Shown here: in pieces, positions 27,309 through 36,434 of the stretch
Layout: each line of letters starts with the position of its first letter
How positions within the stretch are numbered: position 1 is the first letter of the stretch
DNA from: Marinobacter similis
GTDB lineage: Bacteria; Pseudomonadota; Gammaproteobacteria; Pseudomonadales; Oleiphilaceae
DNA: 64,000 bases
NCBI RefSeq assembly: GCF_000830985.1
Contig: NZ_CP007151.1
Location: 2,108,001-2,172,000, forward strand
Direction: 5' to 3'
Position numbers and translations under genes: made by a program
The notes under the pieces: generated by a model
Database searches by the model: none
What the model was told of the DNA's origin: nothing
Seen by the model: only the letters and a program-made list of their open reading frames with translations

Positions 27309-28451
27309 ATGATTCCCACTACCATGAAGGCCATGGTGCTCACCGGGCACGGCGGTGTTGATAAGCTTGAATATCAGGATGTGGCGACGCCACAACCGGC
27401 ACCCGGTGAGGTGTTGGTTCAGGTGACGGCCACCGCCAAGAACAACACCGACCGTAAGGCGCGGGAAGGGCTGTACCCCACCAAGAAAGGGGAAATGACG
27501 TCCTTCCAGATGGGTGGCAAGCCCACTTTGCTGTTCCCCCGCATTCAGGGTGCAGACATCGCGGGCCGGATAGTGGCCGTAGGTGAGGGCGTGGATGAAC
27601 GCCGAATCGGCGAGCGTGGCCTGCTGGATTTCAACATTTACGCCAATGACCGCCGCGACATTAATCTCACCCCGGACTACTTTGGCCACGGTGCGGACGG
27701 CGGCTATGCCGAGTATGTGGCGCTGCCCTCCGATCAGTTTCATCACATTCCCAACTCTGAGCTGTCCGATGCCGAGCTGGCATCCATGGGGATGTGTTCC
27801 TATCAAACCGCCTACCACATGGTCACCTCCGCCAATATCAAAGCCGGCGAACGGGTGCTGGTCACCGGTGCCAGTGGTGGGGTTGGCACTGCACTAATTC
27901 AGCTGTGCCGTATTGTCGGGGCCATTCCCTATGCCCTGAGTAAACAGGATAAGGCCGAGCCGTTGATGGCGATGGGCGCCGAGGCGGTGCTGGACCGCTC
28001 CGATATGGACAGCTTTGTGGAGCGGGTGAAGGCCGCCACCGGCGGCAAGCCCATTGATGCGGTGATGGATCTGGTGGGCGGTGAGATGACCGATGTGTTC
28101 ATCGACACCATGATCTTCGACATGAACGCCCGGTCGTCTTACCCGCGCCTCAGCATTGCCGGCGCCAGCGGCGGCAATATCAGCGAAATTCTGTGGACCC
28201 GGATTTACCTGTACCAGGTGCAGATTTTCGGGGTGTCCCACGGCACCCGTGAAGAAGCTGACCAGCTAATGGCCTGGATTCGCGGCGGTCAGCTTAAGCC
28301 GGTGCTGCACGGTGCGTTTCGGCTCTCGAATTTGCGTCATGCGGAAAACTACTTTGTGAACCGGGGCAGCAATTACCTCGGCAAGATCGTGATCGTGCCC
28401 GATGCCCAATGGGACGAACACGGCCAACCCTGGTCACTGGAGACGCTGTGA
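27309..28451 (+). CDS. Zinc-independent MDR alcohol dehydrogenase/quinone oxidoreductase-like
   Basis: A 380-residue medium-chain dehydrogenase/reductase. Visible: an N-terminal GroES-like domain (QPAPGEVLVQVTATAKNNTDRKAREG), the NAD(P)-binding motif GASGGVGTALIQL, and a C-terminal catalytic fold. The structural zinc cysteines are absent, as in quinone-oxidoreductase-like members. Its stop overlaps the start of the proline-racemase-like gene by one base, so the two probably act in one pathway. The substrate is unknown. Confidence 0.82.
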   Translation: MIPTTMKAMVLTGHGGVDKLEYQDVATPQPAPGEVLVQVTATAKNNTDRKAREGLYPTKKGEMTSFQMGGKPTLLFPRIQGADIAGRIVAVGEGVDERRIGERGLLDFNIYANDRRDINLTPDYFGHGADGGYAEYVALPSDQFHHIPNSELSDAELASMGMCSYQTAYHMVTSANIKAGERVLVTGASGGVGTALIQLCRIVGAIPYALSKQDKAEPLMAMGAEAVLDRSDMDSFVERVKAATGGKPIDAVMDLVGGEMTDVFIDTMIFDMNARSSYPRLSIAGASGGNISEILWTRIYLYQVQIFGVSHGTREEADQLMAWIRGGQLKPVLHGAFRLSNLRHAENYFVNRGSNYLGKIVIVPDAQWDEHGQPWSLETL

Positions 28452-29512
28452 TGAAACCCGAACTCACCATTCAGTTAATGGATACCCATGCCGGTGGCGA
28501 TGTCAGCCGGATTGTGACCGGCGGGATTGACCCATTGCCGGGAGACACCGTGCGGGCGCAGATGGAGTACCTGCGGGACGACGCCGATGGCCTGCGCCGG
28601 CTGCTGCTGGAAGAACCCCACGGTATCCCCGAAATGTCGGTGGACCTGCTGGTGCCCCCAACCGATCCCCGGGCGGCGGCCGGCTATATCATCATGGAAG
28701 TGATGGGCTACCCGATCTACTCCGGCTCCAACACCATCTGCACCGCCACCGCTGTGCTGGAGGCCGGCATTGTGCCAAAACAGGAAGGGCGACAGCAGTT
28801 CATGCTGGAATCGCCGGCTGGCCTCGTGCAGATCGACGCCACTGTGCGCGACGGCGTGGTGGAAGCCATTACCTGCGAAGGTCTGCCCAGCTACATCGAT
28901 ACCTACCGGGCCACCATTGAGGTGCCTTCTCTGGGCAAGGTGACATACAGCGTGGCCTACAGCGGCGGCTTCTATGCGCTGGTGGACGCCCAGCAACTGG
29001 GATTCCATCTCACTCTGGATGAGGAGCGGGCATTGGCGGCAACCGCCCACGCCATCGTGGAAGCGATCAAGGCCGAGCGGGGGTTTTCCCATTACACCCT
29101 GGGTGATGTCGGGCCCTTGCCGTTCCTGCACTTCATGGGGCCGGTGGAGCATGTGGCTGAAGGTTATTACCGATCCCGATCGGCCACCTATGTGCACCCG
29201 GGCGTGATTTGCCGCAGCACCACCGGCACCGGCACCTCGGCCCGCCTGGCTTTAATGAACTACGAGGGCAGCATCCAGCCCGGCGATCGGCTGGAAACCG
29301 TGTCCCTGCGGGAGACCGGCTTTATTGGTCAGTTCAGTGCCGTGGAGCGGGAGGGCGATCTGGAGGTGGTGAAGAACAACATTACCGGCAAAGGCTATGT
29401 CATCGCTCGCTCAGATATCGTCATTAACTGTGACGATCCGATGGTGGATTGCTCCAGCCTTCATCACATCCTGTCTGGCCGTCATTCCCATCCGATTGAT
29501 CCGGAGTCCTGA
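28451..29512 (+). CDS. Proline racemase superfamily, trans-3-hydroxy-L-proline dehydratase-like
   Basis: A 353-residue protein of the proline racemase fold. Racemases and epimerases use two cysteines. Here the first site reads YSGSNTI (Ser) and the second reads RSTTGTGTS (Thr). The Ser/Thr pair is the known signature of trans-3-hydroxy-L-proline dehydratase, which yields delta1-pyrroline-2-carboxylate. The overlap with the upstream oxidoreductase gene suggests a shared operon. The activity is inferred from active-site residues only. Confidence 0.82.
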   Translation: MKPELTIQLMDTHAGGDVSRIVTGGIDPLPGDTVRAQMEYLRDDADGLRRLLLEEPHGIPEMSVDLLVPPTDPRAAAGYIIMEVMGYPIYSGSNTICTATAVLEAGIVPKQEGRQQFMLESPAGLVQIDATVRDGVVEAITCEGLPSYIDTYRATIEVPSLGKVTYSVAYSGGFYALVDAQQLGFHLTLDEERALAATAHAIVEAIKAERGFSHYTLGDVGPLPFLHFMGPVEHVAEGYYRSRSATYVHPGVICRSTTGTGTSARLALMNYEGSIQPGDRLETVSLRETGFIGQFSAVEREGDLEVVKNNITGKGYVIARSDIVINCDDPMVDCSSLHHILSGRHSHPIDPES

Positions 29513-29580
29513 GCTCCGGAGCTGAATTTGTCCTCCAATTCTCGCTCATAAAATGGCTGGATTTTGGGTCGTTTTGGTCT

Positions 29581-29601
29581 AAAGTTTACCTTTACGTAAA
29601 G
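29581..29601. promoter_or_regulatory. Probable LiuR operator before the acyl-CoA synthetase gene
   Basis: A 21-base element that matches the one in front of liuR (53994) at 17 of 21 positions, sharing AAAGTTTAC at the left and ACGTAAAG at the right. It lies 61 bases before the start codon of the synthetase gene. The TTTACGTAAA core is the motif reported for the MerR-type regulator LiuR. Confidence 0.75.
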
Positions 29602-29661
29602 TGTACCCTGTGATAAACCTGAAACTCGTGGACTTAACGACAACAACAACAGGAGTTGAAA

Positions 29662-31311
29662 ATGAGCCTCCCGGAATACACTGCCGTCTACAACAATTTT
29701 GATCCTGCCGCACTGGAAGCGGAGGTTCTGGATGGCCGCCTGAACAGTGGCCTGAACGTTTGCCACGAGATTGTCGACAAGTGGGCGAAAGATCCCCAGA
29801 AAGTGGCCCTTTACTACGAGAAAGAGGGCGGTGGCGACGGCGTTTTGACCTTTGCCGAGCTGAAAGAAGCCTCTGCCCGTTTTGCCAACTATCTGAAGGC
29901 CCAGGGGATCGGCAAGGGTGACCGGGTAGCCGCACTGCTGCCGCGCACTCCCGAACTGCTGATTGTGATTGCCGGCGCCCTGCGCGCAGGTGCGGTGTAC
30001 CAGCCCCTGTTTACTGCCTTCGGTTCCGGTGCCATTGAGTACCGCTTCGAGCGAGCCAGCACCAAGCTGGTGGTGACCAACCCCGAAAACTACCCGAAGC
30101 TGCTGGACGTAAAAGATTGCCCGCCGGTGGTGGGTGTGAACGCCAAAGACATTGATGCCGACCTTCCCGATTTCGAGGAAACCCTGGCGGCTCAGTCCAG
30201 CGATTTTGAGCCGGTGATGGTGACCGGTGATGATCCGTTCCTGCAGATGTTTACCTCCGGTACCGTGGGCAAGTCCAAAGGTGTGGCGGTTCCTGCCAAG
30301 GCCCTGCTGGCGTTCTATGTATACATGAAGTACGCCATCGATCTGCGCGACGACGACGTGTTCTGGAACGTGGCTGACCCGGGCTGGGCTTATGGCCTTT
30401 ATTACGCCGTAGTAGGCCCACTGCTGATGGGCCACGCGACCCATTTCAATCCGGGCGGTTTCACTCCGGAATCCACCTACGACATGATCCGCAAGTACAA
30501 GATCACCAACCTGGCAGCGGCGCCCACGGCGTACCGTCTGCTCAAGGCCAATGATCACGTACTGCCGGAAGGCGAGAACCTGGGCCTGCGGGTGGCCAGC
30601 AGTGCTGGCGAGCCGCTGAACCCCGAGGTGGTGAACTGGATCAAGAACCGTCATTTCTGCCCGGTGAAAGATCACTACGGCCAGACCGAAACCGGCATGA
30701 CCTGCTGCAACTTCCACGGCCTGGAGCACCCGGTTAAGGAAGGCTCCATGGGCTTTGCATCGCCTGGACACCGGGTGGTGGCGCTAAGCGAAAAGAACGA
30801 GGAAGTAGGCGAGGGCGAAGTCGGTCAGCTGGCAGTGGATGTAGCGGCATCACCCCTGTTTCACTTCGACGGCTACACCTGGGGCGAGAAAGATCCGTTC
30901 GTAAAAGGCTACTACCTCACCGGTGACATGGTGATCAACAACGGCAACGGCTGCTTCTCCTTCAGCGGCCGGGACGACGATATCATCACCACCGCTGGCT
31001 ATCGCGTAGGCCCCGCCGATGTGGAAAGCACCCTGCTGGAGCACGCGGCCGTGGCCGAGTCCGGTGTGGTGGGCAAGCCCGATGAGAAGCGTGGCTCCAT
31101 CATCAAGGCCTACGTGGTCGTGAAGAGCGATCAGGCGCCGGCAGACGATCAGGCCCTGAAAGACGAACTTCAGGATCTGGTGCGCCGCCGGTTGTCCACC
31201 CACGCTTTCCCGCGTGAGATTGAGTTTGTGGATGAGCTGCCGAAGACCCCCAGCGGTAAGATCCAGCGTTTCGTACTGCGCAATCGCGCCAAAGATGAGC
31301 CCGGCGCATGA
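29662..31311 (+). CDS. AMP-forming acyl-CoA synthetase
   Basis: A 549-residue adenylate-forming ligase that activates a carboxylic acid with ATP and CoA. The P-loop reads TSGTVGKSKG, then DHYGQTETGMT (adenine site), TGDM, GRDDDIITTAGYRVGP and the catalytic lysine in KTPSGKIQR. It starts after a clear caggagttgaaa ribosome site. The LiuR-type operator upstream suggests a role with branched-chain or short-chain acids. It overlaps the thioesterase gene by four bases. Confidence 0.87.
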   Translation: MSLPEYTAVYNNFDPAALEAEVLDGRLNSGLNVCHEIVDKWAKDPQKVALYYEKEGGGDGVLTFAELKEASARFANYLKAQGIGKGDRVAALLPRTPELLIVIAGALRAGAVYQPLFTAFGSGAIEYRFERASTKLVVTNPENYPKLLDVKDCPPVVGVNAKDIDADLPDFEETLAAQSSDFEPVMVTGDDPFLQMFTSGTVGKSKGVAVPAKALLAFYVYMKYAIDLRDDDVFWNVADPGWAYGLYYAVVGPLLMGHATHFNPGGFTPESTYDMIRKYKITNLAAAPTAYRLLKANDHVLPEGENLGLRVASSAGEPLNPEVVNWIKNRHFCPVKDHYGQTETGMTCCNFHGLEHPVKEGSMGFASPGHRVVALSEKNEEVGEGEVGQLAVDVAASPLFHFDGYTWGEKDPFVKGYYLTGDMVINNGNGCFSFSGRDDDIITTAGYRVGPADVESTLLEHAAVAESGVVGKPDEKRGSIIKAYVVVKSDQAPADDQALKDELQDLVRRRLSTHAFPREIEFVDELPKTPSGKIQRFVLRNRAKDEPGA

Positions 31312-31724
31312 TCATTACCTTTGAGGAACTGCAGGCGTTTCTCGATGAACAGTTTCCGCAGGGTGCCGCCTTTGGCACCTTGCAGAAGCTCGGCGATGGC
31401 TGGGCGGAAATGAAACTGGACGTGGATGAGGAGCACCTGAGGCCCGGAGGCACCGTCTCCGGCCCTGCGATGATGGGGTTGGCGGATGTCACCCTGTACG
31501 CGGCGCTGTTGAGCAAAATTGGCCTGGTGCCGCTGGCGGTCACCACCAACCTCAACATCAATTTTCTGCGCAAACCCGTCGCCCACAAACCGATCTGGGC
31601 CCGGGCGACCATGCTGAAAGTTGGCCGGACTATGGGGGTGGGCGAGGTGTTCGTCTATTCCGAAGGTGCGGAAGAGCCGGTCGCCCATTCCACCATGACG
31701 TATTCCATCCCGCCTGAACGGTAA
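31308..31724 (+). CDS. PaaI-family hotdog thioesterase
   Basis: A 138-residue hotdog-fold protein. The PaaI-type helix region is visible (LRPGGTVSGPAMMGLADVTLYAAL) with the probable catalytic Asp, followed by TNLNINFLRKP and the strand RATMLKVGRTMGVGEVFVYS. It would hydrolyse acyl-CoA thioesters. Its ATG overlaps the stop of the synthetase gene (ATGA-type overlap), so the ligase and thioesterase are made together. Confidence 0.82.
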   Translation: MIITFEELQAFLDEQFPQGAAFGTLQKLGDGWAEMKLDVDEEHLRPGGTVSGPAMMGLADVTLYAALLSKIGLVPLAVTTNLNINFLRKPVAHKPIWARATMLKVGRTMGVGEVFVYSEGAEEPVAHSTMTYSIPPER

Positions 31725-31728
31725 GGTC

Positions 31729-32556
31729 ATGCAGATCCGAGACTCGATAGTATCTCTGGGTGACGGCATCCATGTGGAGGTGCGTCGCATCACCCATCCG
31801 GACCCCAGCTCGCCGCTCCAATCCCCGCGGCCCACGCTGGTATTCCTGCATGAGTCCCTGGGCAGTATTGCCCTCTGGCGCCGGTTTCCTGAGCGCTTGG
31901 CCAAGGCCACCGGCTACGACGCCGTCATTTATAACCGCCTGGGTTATGGCAATTCTTCCGATGAGGAGTTGCCACGGCCCTACGATTATCAGGAACGGGA
32001 AGGGGCAGTGATACTGCCGCGCCTGCTGGATGAGCTGGGCCTGAGCAAGGTGGTGCTGATCGGCCACAGCGACGGTGGCTCCATAGCCCTGATTGCGGCC
32101 GGTGCGCTGGGCGAGCGCGCTCACGCACTGATTACCATGGCGGCACACACCTACGCGGACCAGCTAACGATCGATGGCATCACCGAGATGATGGACCGCT
32201 ATCAGACCAGCAATCTGCGCGAGAAGCTTCAGCGCTACCACGGTGCAAGGACAGACGATTTATTCCGGGCCTGGCATACGGTGTGGCTTGATGAAGGGTT
32301 CGACGAGTCGCTGGATTTCAGTGATTGGCTGGCGGGCATCCAATGTCCGTCTATGATCATTCAGGGGGAGGTCGATGAATATGGGGTACCTGAACAGGTC
32401 ACCGATATCGTCGCAGGCATTGGGGCGTCTGCCCAGCCACTCTTTTTGTCAGACACTGGTCACTCGCCGCACCTTGAAAAACCGGACGAGCTTCTGGAGT
32501 TGGTCTGCGACTTTTTGCTAAGTTCAGATCCGGCGAAAAGCGAAAATAGACATTGA
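31729..32556 (+). CDS. Alpha/beta-fold hydrolase
   Basis: A 275-residue serine hydrolase. The oxyanion segment LVFLHESLGS, the nucleophile elbow GHSDGG, an acid in IQGEVDEYG and the histidine in SDTGHSPHLEKP are all visible. The substrate is unknown. It follows the thioesterase by four bases and so belongs to the same operon. The next operator (32553) overlaps its last codons. Confidence 0.85.
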   Translation: MQIRDSIVSLGDGIHVEVRRITHPDPSSPLQSPRPTLVFLHESLGSIALWRRFPERLAKATGYDAVIYNRLGYGNSSDEELPRPYDYQEREGAVILPRLLDELGLSKVVLIGHSDGGSIALIAAGALGERAHALITMAAHTYADQLTIDGITEMMDRYQTSNLREKLQRYHGARTDDLFRAWHTVWLDEGFDESLDFSDWLAGIQCPSMIIQGEVDEYGVPEQVTDIVAGIGASAQPLFLSDTGHSPHLEKPDELLELVCDFLLSSDPAKSENRH

Positions 32557-32574
32557 CGTTTACGTAGACGTCAA
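32553..32574. promoter_or_regulatory. Probable LiuR operator before the liv transporter operon
   Basis: A 22-base near-perfect palindrome, TTGACG to CGTCAA, with the centre GTTTACGTAGAC. It shares the GTTTACGTAAAC core of the site beside liuR. It lies 54 bases before the livG start codon and overlaps the stop of the preceding gene. Confidence 0.75.
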
Positions 32575-32627
32575 TTTACTCTGTAAACTAGTTCAAATGT
32601 ACAACAATAACAAAGGTAGACTGGCTC

Positions 32628-33431
32628 ATGAGTGAACAGTACGTTCTGGAGACCCGCAACCTTGTCAAAGAGTTCAAGGGCTTTGTTGCGGTCGACGACG
32701 TGAATTTGAAGATTCAGAAAGGCCACATCCATGCCCTTATCGGTCCTAATGGCGCCGGCAAGACCACCGTTTTCAATCTTCTCACCAAGTTTCTAATCCC
32801 CACCCGCGGCCAGATCCTGTTTAACGGCAACGACATCACCGCTCTGAAATCAGCGGCCATTGCCCGCAAAGGCGTGGTGCGTTCATTCCAGATCTCGGCG
32901 GTATTCCCGCACATGACCGCCCTGGAGAACATCCGGGTGGCACTGCAGAGCTTTGAAGGCAATTCCTACAGCTTCTGGAAATCCGGAGCCAGCCTGAACC
33001 GGCTGAATGAGCGCTGCATGGATCTGCTGGACCAGGTTGGCCTGGCAGAGTACGCCAACACCACCACCGTTGAACTGGCCTACGGCCGCAAGCGGGCGCT
33101 GGAGCTGGCCACCACACTGGCCATGGAGCCGGAGCTGTTGCTGCTGGATGAGCCGACCCAGGGTATGGGCGCCGAAGACGTTGACCGGGTAGTGGAGCTG
33201 GTACGCAAGGCGGCCAAGGGCCGTACCGTGCTGATGGTGGAACACAACCTGAGCGTGGTCAGCAAACTGTGTGACCGGATTACTGTGTTGGCGCAGGGTG
33301 CGGTGCTCACCGAGGGTGATTACGACACGGTATCCGCCGACCCACGGGTTCGGGAAGTCTATATGGGGACAGATTCCAGTGGTGAGCGTGGCTCATCGTC
33401 TGAAGCCAGCGAAGCGGAGGCGGCAGAATGA
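32628..33431 (+). CDS. livG: Branched-chain amino acid ABC transporter, ATP-binding protein LivG
   Basis: A 267-residue ATPase of the LivG type. Walker A reads GPNGAGKTT, the ABC signature region AYGRKRALELAT and Walker B LLLDEPTQGM, with the switch histidine in VEHNLSVV. It has a Ser/Glu-rich C-terminal tail. It pairs with LivF; the two stop/start codons overlap by four bases. The LiuR-type operator upstream links import to leucine catabolism. Confidence 0.9.
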   Translation: MSEQYVLETRNLVKEFKGFVAVDDVNLKIQKGHIHALIGPNGAGKTTVFNLLTKFLIPTRGQILFNGNDITALKSAAIARKGVVRSFQISAVFPHMTALENIRVALQSFEGNSYSFWKSGASLNRLNERCMDLLDQVGLAEYANTTTVELAYGRKRALELATTLAMEPELLLLDEPTQGMGAEDVDRVVELVRKAAKGRTVLMVEHNLSVVSKLCDRITVLAQGAVLTEGDYDTVSADPRVREVYMGTDSSGERGSSSEASEAEAAE

Positions 33432-34150
33432 GCCAGGCCCAGCAGAAAGAATACGAACAGTTGCGGGTCTCCGGGCTGCACTCTTTTTACGGCGAATCCC
33501 ACATCCTCCACGGCATTGACCTGGTGGTGAACCGGGGCGAGCTGGTTACGCTGCTCGGCCGAAACGGCGCGGGCCGCAGTACTACCCTGAAATCGATCAT
33601 GAACATGGTGGGCCGCCGCACCGGTTCCATCATGATCAACGGGGAGGAGACGATGTCTTGCGCCCCGCACCATATTGCCAGATTGGGTGTCGGCTACTGC
33701 CCCGAACATCGGGGCATTTTTTCGGCCCTCAATGTCGAGGAAAACCTCACTCTGCCGCCGGTGGTACGCAGTGGAGGTATGAGCCTGGAAGAAATCTACA
33801 CCATGTTCCCGAACTTGTATGAGCGTCGCTTCAGCCAAGGCACCAAGCTGTCTGGTGGTGAGCAGCAGATGCTGGCCCTGGCCCGCATCCTGCGCACCGG
33901 CGCCAACATGCTGTTGCTGGATGAGATCACCGAGGGCCTGGCCCCGGTAATCGTCGAGAAACTTGGTCATGTCCTGACCAAGCTAAAGGAGAAGGGCCTG
34001 ACGATTGTACTCGTGGAGCAGAATTTCCACTTCGCAGCGCCCCTGGCTGATCGACATTATGTCGTTGAGCACGGGCAGATTGTGGAAGAAATCAGTGCCA
34101 ATGAACTGAGTGCCAAGCAGTCGGTACTGGATGGTTATCTGGGGGTATGA
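33428..34150 (+). CDS. livF: Branched-chain amino acid ABC transporter, ATP-binding protein LivF, Walker A Arg variant
   Basis: A 240-residue LivF-type ATPase. The signature LSGGEQQMLALARIL and Walker B LLLDEITEGLAP are normal, as is the switch VLVEQNFHF. The Walker A motif reads GRNGAGRST, so Arg replaces the usual Lys that contacts ATP phosphates. Whether this half-site still hydrolyses ATP is open, since its partner LivG has a normal P-loop. It overlaps livG by four bases. Confidence 0.88.
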   Translation: MSQAQQKEYEQLRVSGLHSFYGESHILHGIDLVVNRGELVTLLGRNGAGRSTTLKSIMNMVGRRTGSIMINGEETMSCAPHHIARLGVGYCPEHRGIFSALNVEENLTLPPVVRSGGMSLEEIYTMFPNLYERRFSQGTKLSGGEQQMLALARILRTGANMLLLDEITEGLAPVIVEKLGHVLTKLKEKGLTIVLVEQNFHFAAPLADRHYVVEHGQIVEEISANELSAKQSVLDGYLGV

Positions 34151-34228
34151 CCCAGGAACAGGAAAGAACGAGCGTTAAAAAGCAAAAATAAACCTGAAAC
34201 AACGCAACACAGTAGCGGAGATACAACA

Positions 34229-35440
34229 ATGACAATGATGAAAAAGCTTCTGACCTCAGCGGTTGCCTCAGCCATGATGGCCACAGGTGCCCAGGCTGCA
34301 ATATCCAACGACACCGTGAAGATCGGCTACCTGGCTGACATGTCTGGTACCTATCGTGACCTGGCCGGCCCGAACGGCCTGAAAGCCATGGAAATGGCCA
34401 TCGCCGATTTCGGCGGTGAAGTGAATGGCGCCAAGATCGAAGTGGTCAGCGCCGACGACCGTAACAGCGCCGATGTTGCCTCCAGCACCGTGCGTCGCTG
34501 GGTCGAGAACGAAGACGTGGATCTGGTTGCCGGCCTGGTAGCTTCATCCGTTTCCATTGCGGTCAGTGACATCCTGGAAGAGAACGACCGCTTGGGTATC
34601 GTTTCCGGTTCTGCTGCCTCCAGCATCACCAACGAGCACTGCACCCCGAACCACATTCACTATGTGTACGACACCTACCCGCTGGCCAATGGCACCGCGA
34701 GTGCCGTGGTGAAAGAGGGCGGCAAGACCTGGTTCATCCTGACTGCCGACTATGCCTTCGGCCACGCCCTGGAAGGCGACGTGACCCGCGTGGTTGAAGC
34801 CAACGGTGGTGAGATCATCGGAACCCTGCGTCACCCGTTCCCGACACCTGACTTCTCATCGTTCATCCTGCAGGCCCAGGCCTCAGGTGCAGATGTTGTT
34901 GCCCTGGCGAACGCCGGTGCCGACACCACCAACGCTATCAACACCGCCAGTGAGTTCGGCCTGACCCAGTCTGGCCAGACCCTTGCCGCGCTGCTGCTGT
35001 TCCTGAACGACGTGAAAGCACTGGGTGTTGAAGCCGCCCAGGGTATCCAGCTGACCACTGGTTGGTACTGGGACATGAACGACGAGACCCGTGCCTGGTC
35101 TGACCGCTTCATGGAAGAAACCGGCGCACGCCCGACCATGATTCATGCCGGTGTTTACTCCAGCACCATGCAGTACCTGAAGGCCGTCGAAGCCACTGGC
35201 TCTGACGATGCCCAAACGGTCCGCAAGCAGATGATGAACACGCCGATCAACGACATGTTCACCAAGAACGGTGTGATTCGTGAAGACGGCCGCATGGTGC
35301 ACGACATGTACCTGGCGGAAGTAAAAACTCCGGCCGAGTCCAAGGGCGAGTGGGACCTGTACAAGATCCTGCGCACCATCCCGGCTGAAGAAGCTTACCG
35401 TCCGCTCTCCGAGAGCAAGTGCCCTCTGGTTAATAAGTAA
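34229..35440 (+). CDS. ABC transporter substrate-binding protein, LivJ type
   Basis: A 403-residue periplasmic binding protein with a signal peptide (MKKLLTSAVASAMMATGAQAA). The type I fold is evident: KIGYLADMSGTYRDLAGPNGLKAME, LVAGLVASSVSIAVSDI and FPTPDFSSFILQAQASGADVVALAN. It would capture the ligand for LivGFHM; branched-chain amino acids or short amides are both possible. A strong hairpin follows it, probably protecting its mRNA. Confidence 0.87.
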   Translation: MTMMKKLLTSAVASAMMATGAQAAISNDTVKIGYLADMSGTYRDLAGPNGLKAMEMAIADFGGEVNGAKIEVVSADDRNSADVASSTVRRWVENEDVDLVAGLVASSVSIAVSDILEENDRLGIVSGSAASSITNEHCTPNHIHYVYDTYPLANGTASAVVKEGGKTWFILTADYAFGHALEGDVTRVVEANGGEIIGTLRHPFPTPDFSSFILQAQASGADVVALANAGADTTNAINTASEFGLTQSGQTLAALLLFLNDVKALGVEAAQGIQLTTGWYWDMNDETRAWSDRFMEETGARPTMIHAGVYSSTMQYLKAVEATGSDDAQTVRKQMMNTPINDMFTKNGVIREDGRMVHDMYLAEVKTPAESKGEWDLYKILRTIPAEEAYRPLSESKCPLVNK

Positions 35441-35452
35441 GAGCGTAACCCA

Positions 35453-35487
35453 GGGGACTCTCCGGCGAATTGAGCCGGAGCGTCCCC
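35453..35487 (+). other. Intercistronic stem-loop after the binding-protein gene
   Basis: A stem of 6 + 7 bp (GGGGAC and CTCCGGC paired with GCCGGAG and GTCCCC) with one mismatch and a 7-base loop. There is no T tract, so termination is unlikely. Such hairpins between binding-protein and permease genes stabilise the upstream message in other transporter operons. Confidence 0.6.
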
Positions 35488-35544
35488 GGAATCCGCAGCG
35501 GTGGTCTTTGCGCCCCCGTCTGCGCAGCTTCTGGAGTTAGCAAC

Positions 35545-36432
35545 ATGTCCATGATTTTCGGTGTCCCCCTTGCTGTGCTGTCTGGTCAGCTTCTGATCGG
35601 GGTCATTAACGGTGCGTTCTACGCACTGTTGAGTCTCGGGCTTGCCGTCATATTCGGCCTGCTCAAGATCATCAACTTTGCCCACGGGGCAATGTACATG
35701 CTCGGTGCAATGGTCACCGTCATTATGTTTGACGTAATGGGTGTCAACTACTGGGTCGCCCTGTTTATGGCACCGCTTCTGGTAGGCGCGGTCGGGGTTT
35801 TGATCGAGTACTTCCTGCTTCGCCGTATTGCCGGCCAGGACCACATCTACAGCCTGTTGCTGACCTTCGGTATTGCCCTCTTGATGCAGGGTGTACTGAC
35901 TAATATCTATGGCGTGTCCGGCATGCGTTACTCTATGCCGGATCTGTTCAAGGGCGGGATCAACCTCGGGTTTATGTTCCTGCCGTACTATCGGGCCTGG
36001 GTTATCGTTATCGCCCTGGTGGTGTGCTTCGGTACCTGGTTCATGATCGAGAAAACCAAGCTCGGTGCCTACCTGCGCGCCGGTACCGAAGATGCCCAGC
36101 TGATGCAGGGCTTCGGTATCAACGTGCCGCTGCTGGTCAGCCTGACTTATGGCTTTGGTGTAGCACTGGCGGCGTTCGCTGGCGTGCTCGCGGCGCCCAT
36201 TTACTCGGTGACACCCGTAATGGGCTCGCACATTCTCATTACCGTGTTCGCCGTGGTGGTGATTGGCGGCATGGGGTCCATCAGTGGTGCGATTATCACC
36301 GGCATTCTGATGGGTGTTGTGGAAGGCCTCACCAAAACCTTCTATCCGCCTGCCTCGTCCGCAGTGATCTTCCTGGTCATGGTGGTAGTTCTGATGTTCC
36401 GGCCTGCGGGTCTGTTTGGTAAGGAGGCGTAA
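35545..36432 (+). CDS. livH: Branched-chain amino acid ABC transporter, permease LivH
   Basis: A 295-residue inner-membrane permease with about eight helices. LivH hallmarks: GQLLIGVINGAFYALLSLGLAVIFGLLKIINFAHGA at the N-terminus, LRAGTEDAQLMQGFGINV (the cytoplasmic ATPase-coupling loop) and GGMGSISGAIITGILMG. I start at MSMIFGVP, which has a ctggag ribosome site; a longer version would add a non-conserved leader. livM follows at once. Confidence 0.9.
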   Translation: MSMIFGVPLAVLSGQLLIGVINGAFYALLSLGLAVIFGLLKIINFAHGAMYMLGAMVTVIMFDVMGVNYWVALFMAPLLVGAVGVLIEYFLLRRIAGQDHIYSLLLTFGIALLMQGVLTNIYGVSGMRYSMPDLFKGGINLGFMFLPYYRAWVIVIALVVCFGTWFMIEKTKLGAYLRAGTEDAQLMQGFGINVPLLVSLTYGFGVALAAFAGVLAAPIYSVTPVMGSHILITVFAVVVIGGMGSISGAIITGILMGVVEGLTKTFYPPASSAVIFLVMVVVLMFRPAGLFGKEA

Positions 36433-36434
36433 TC

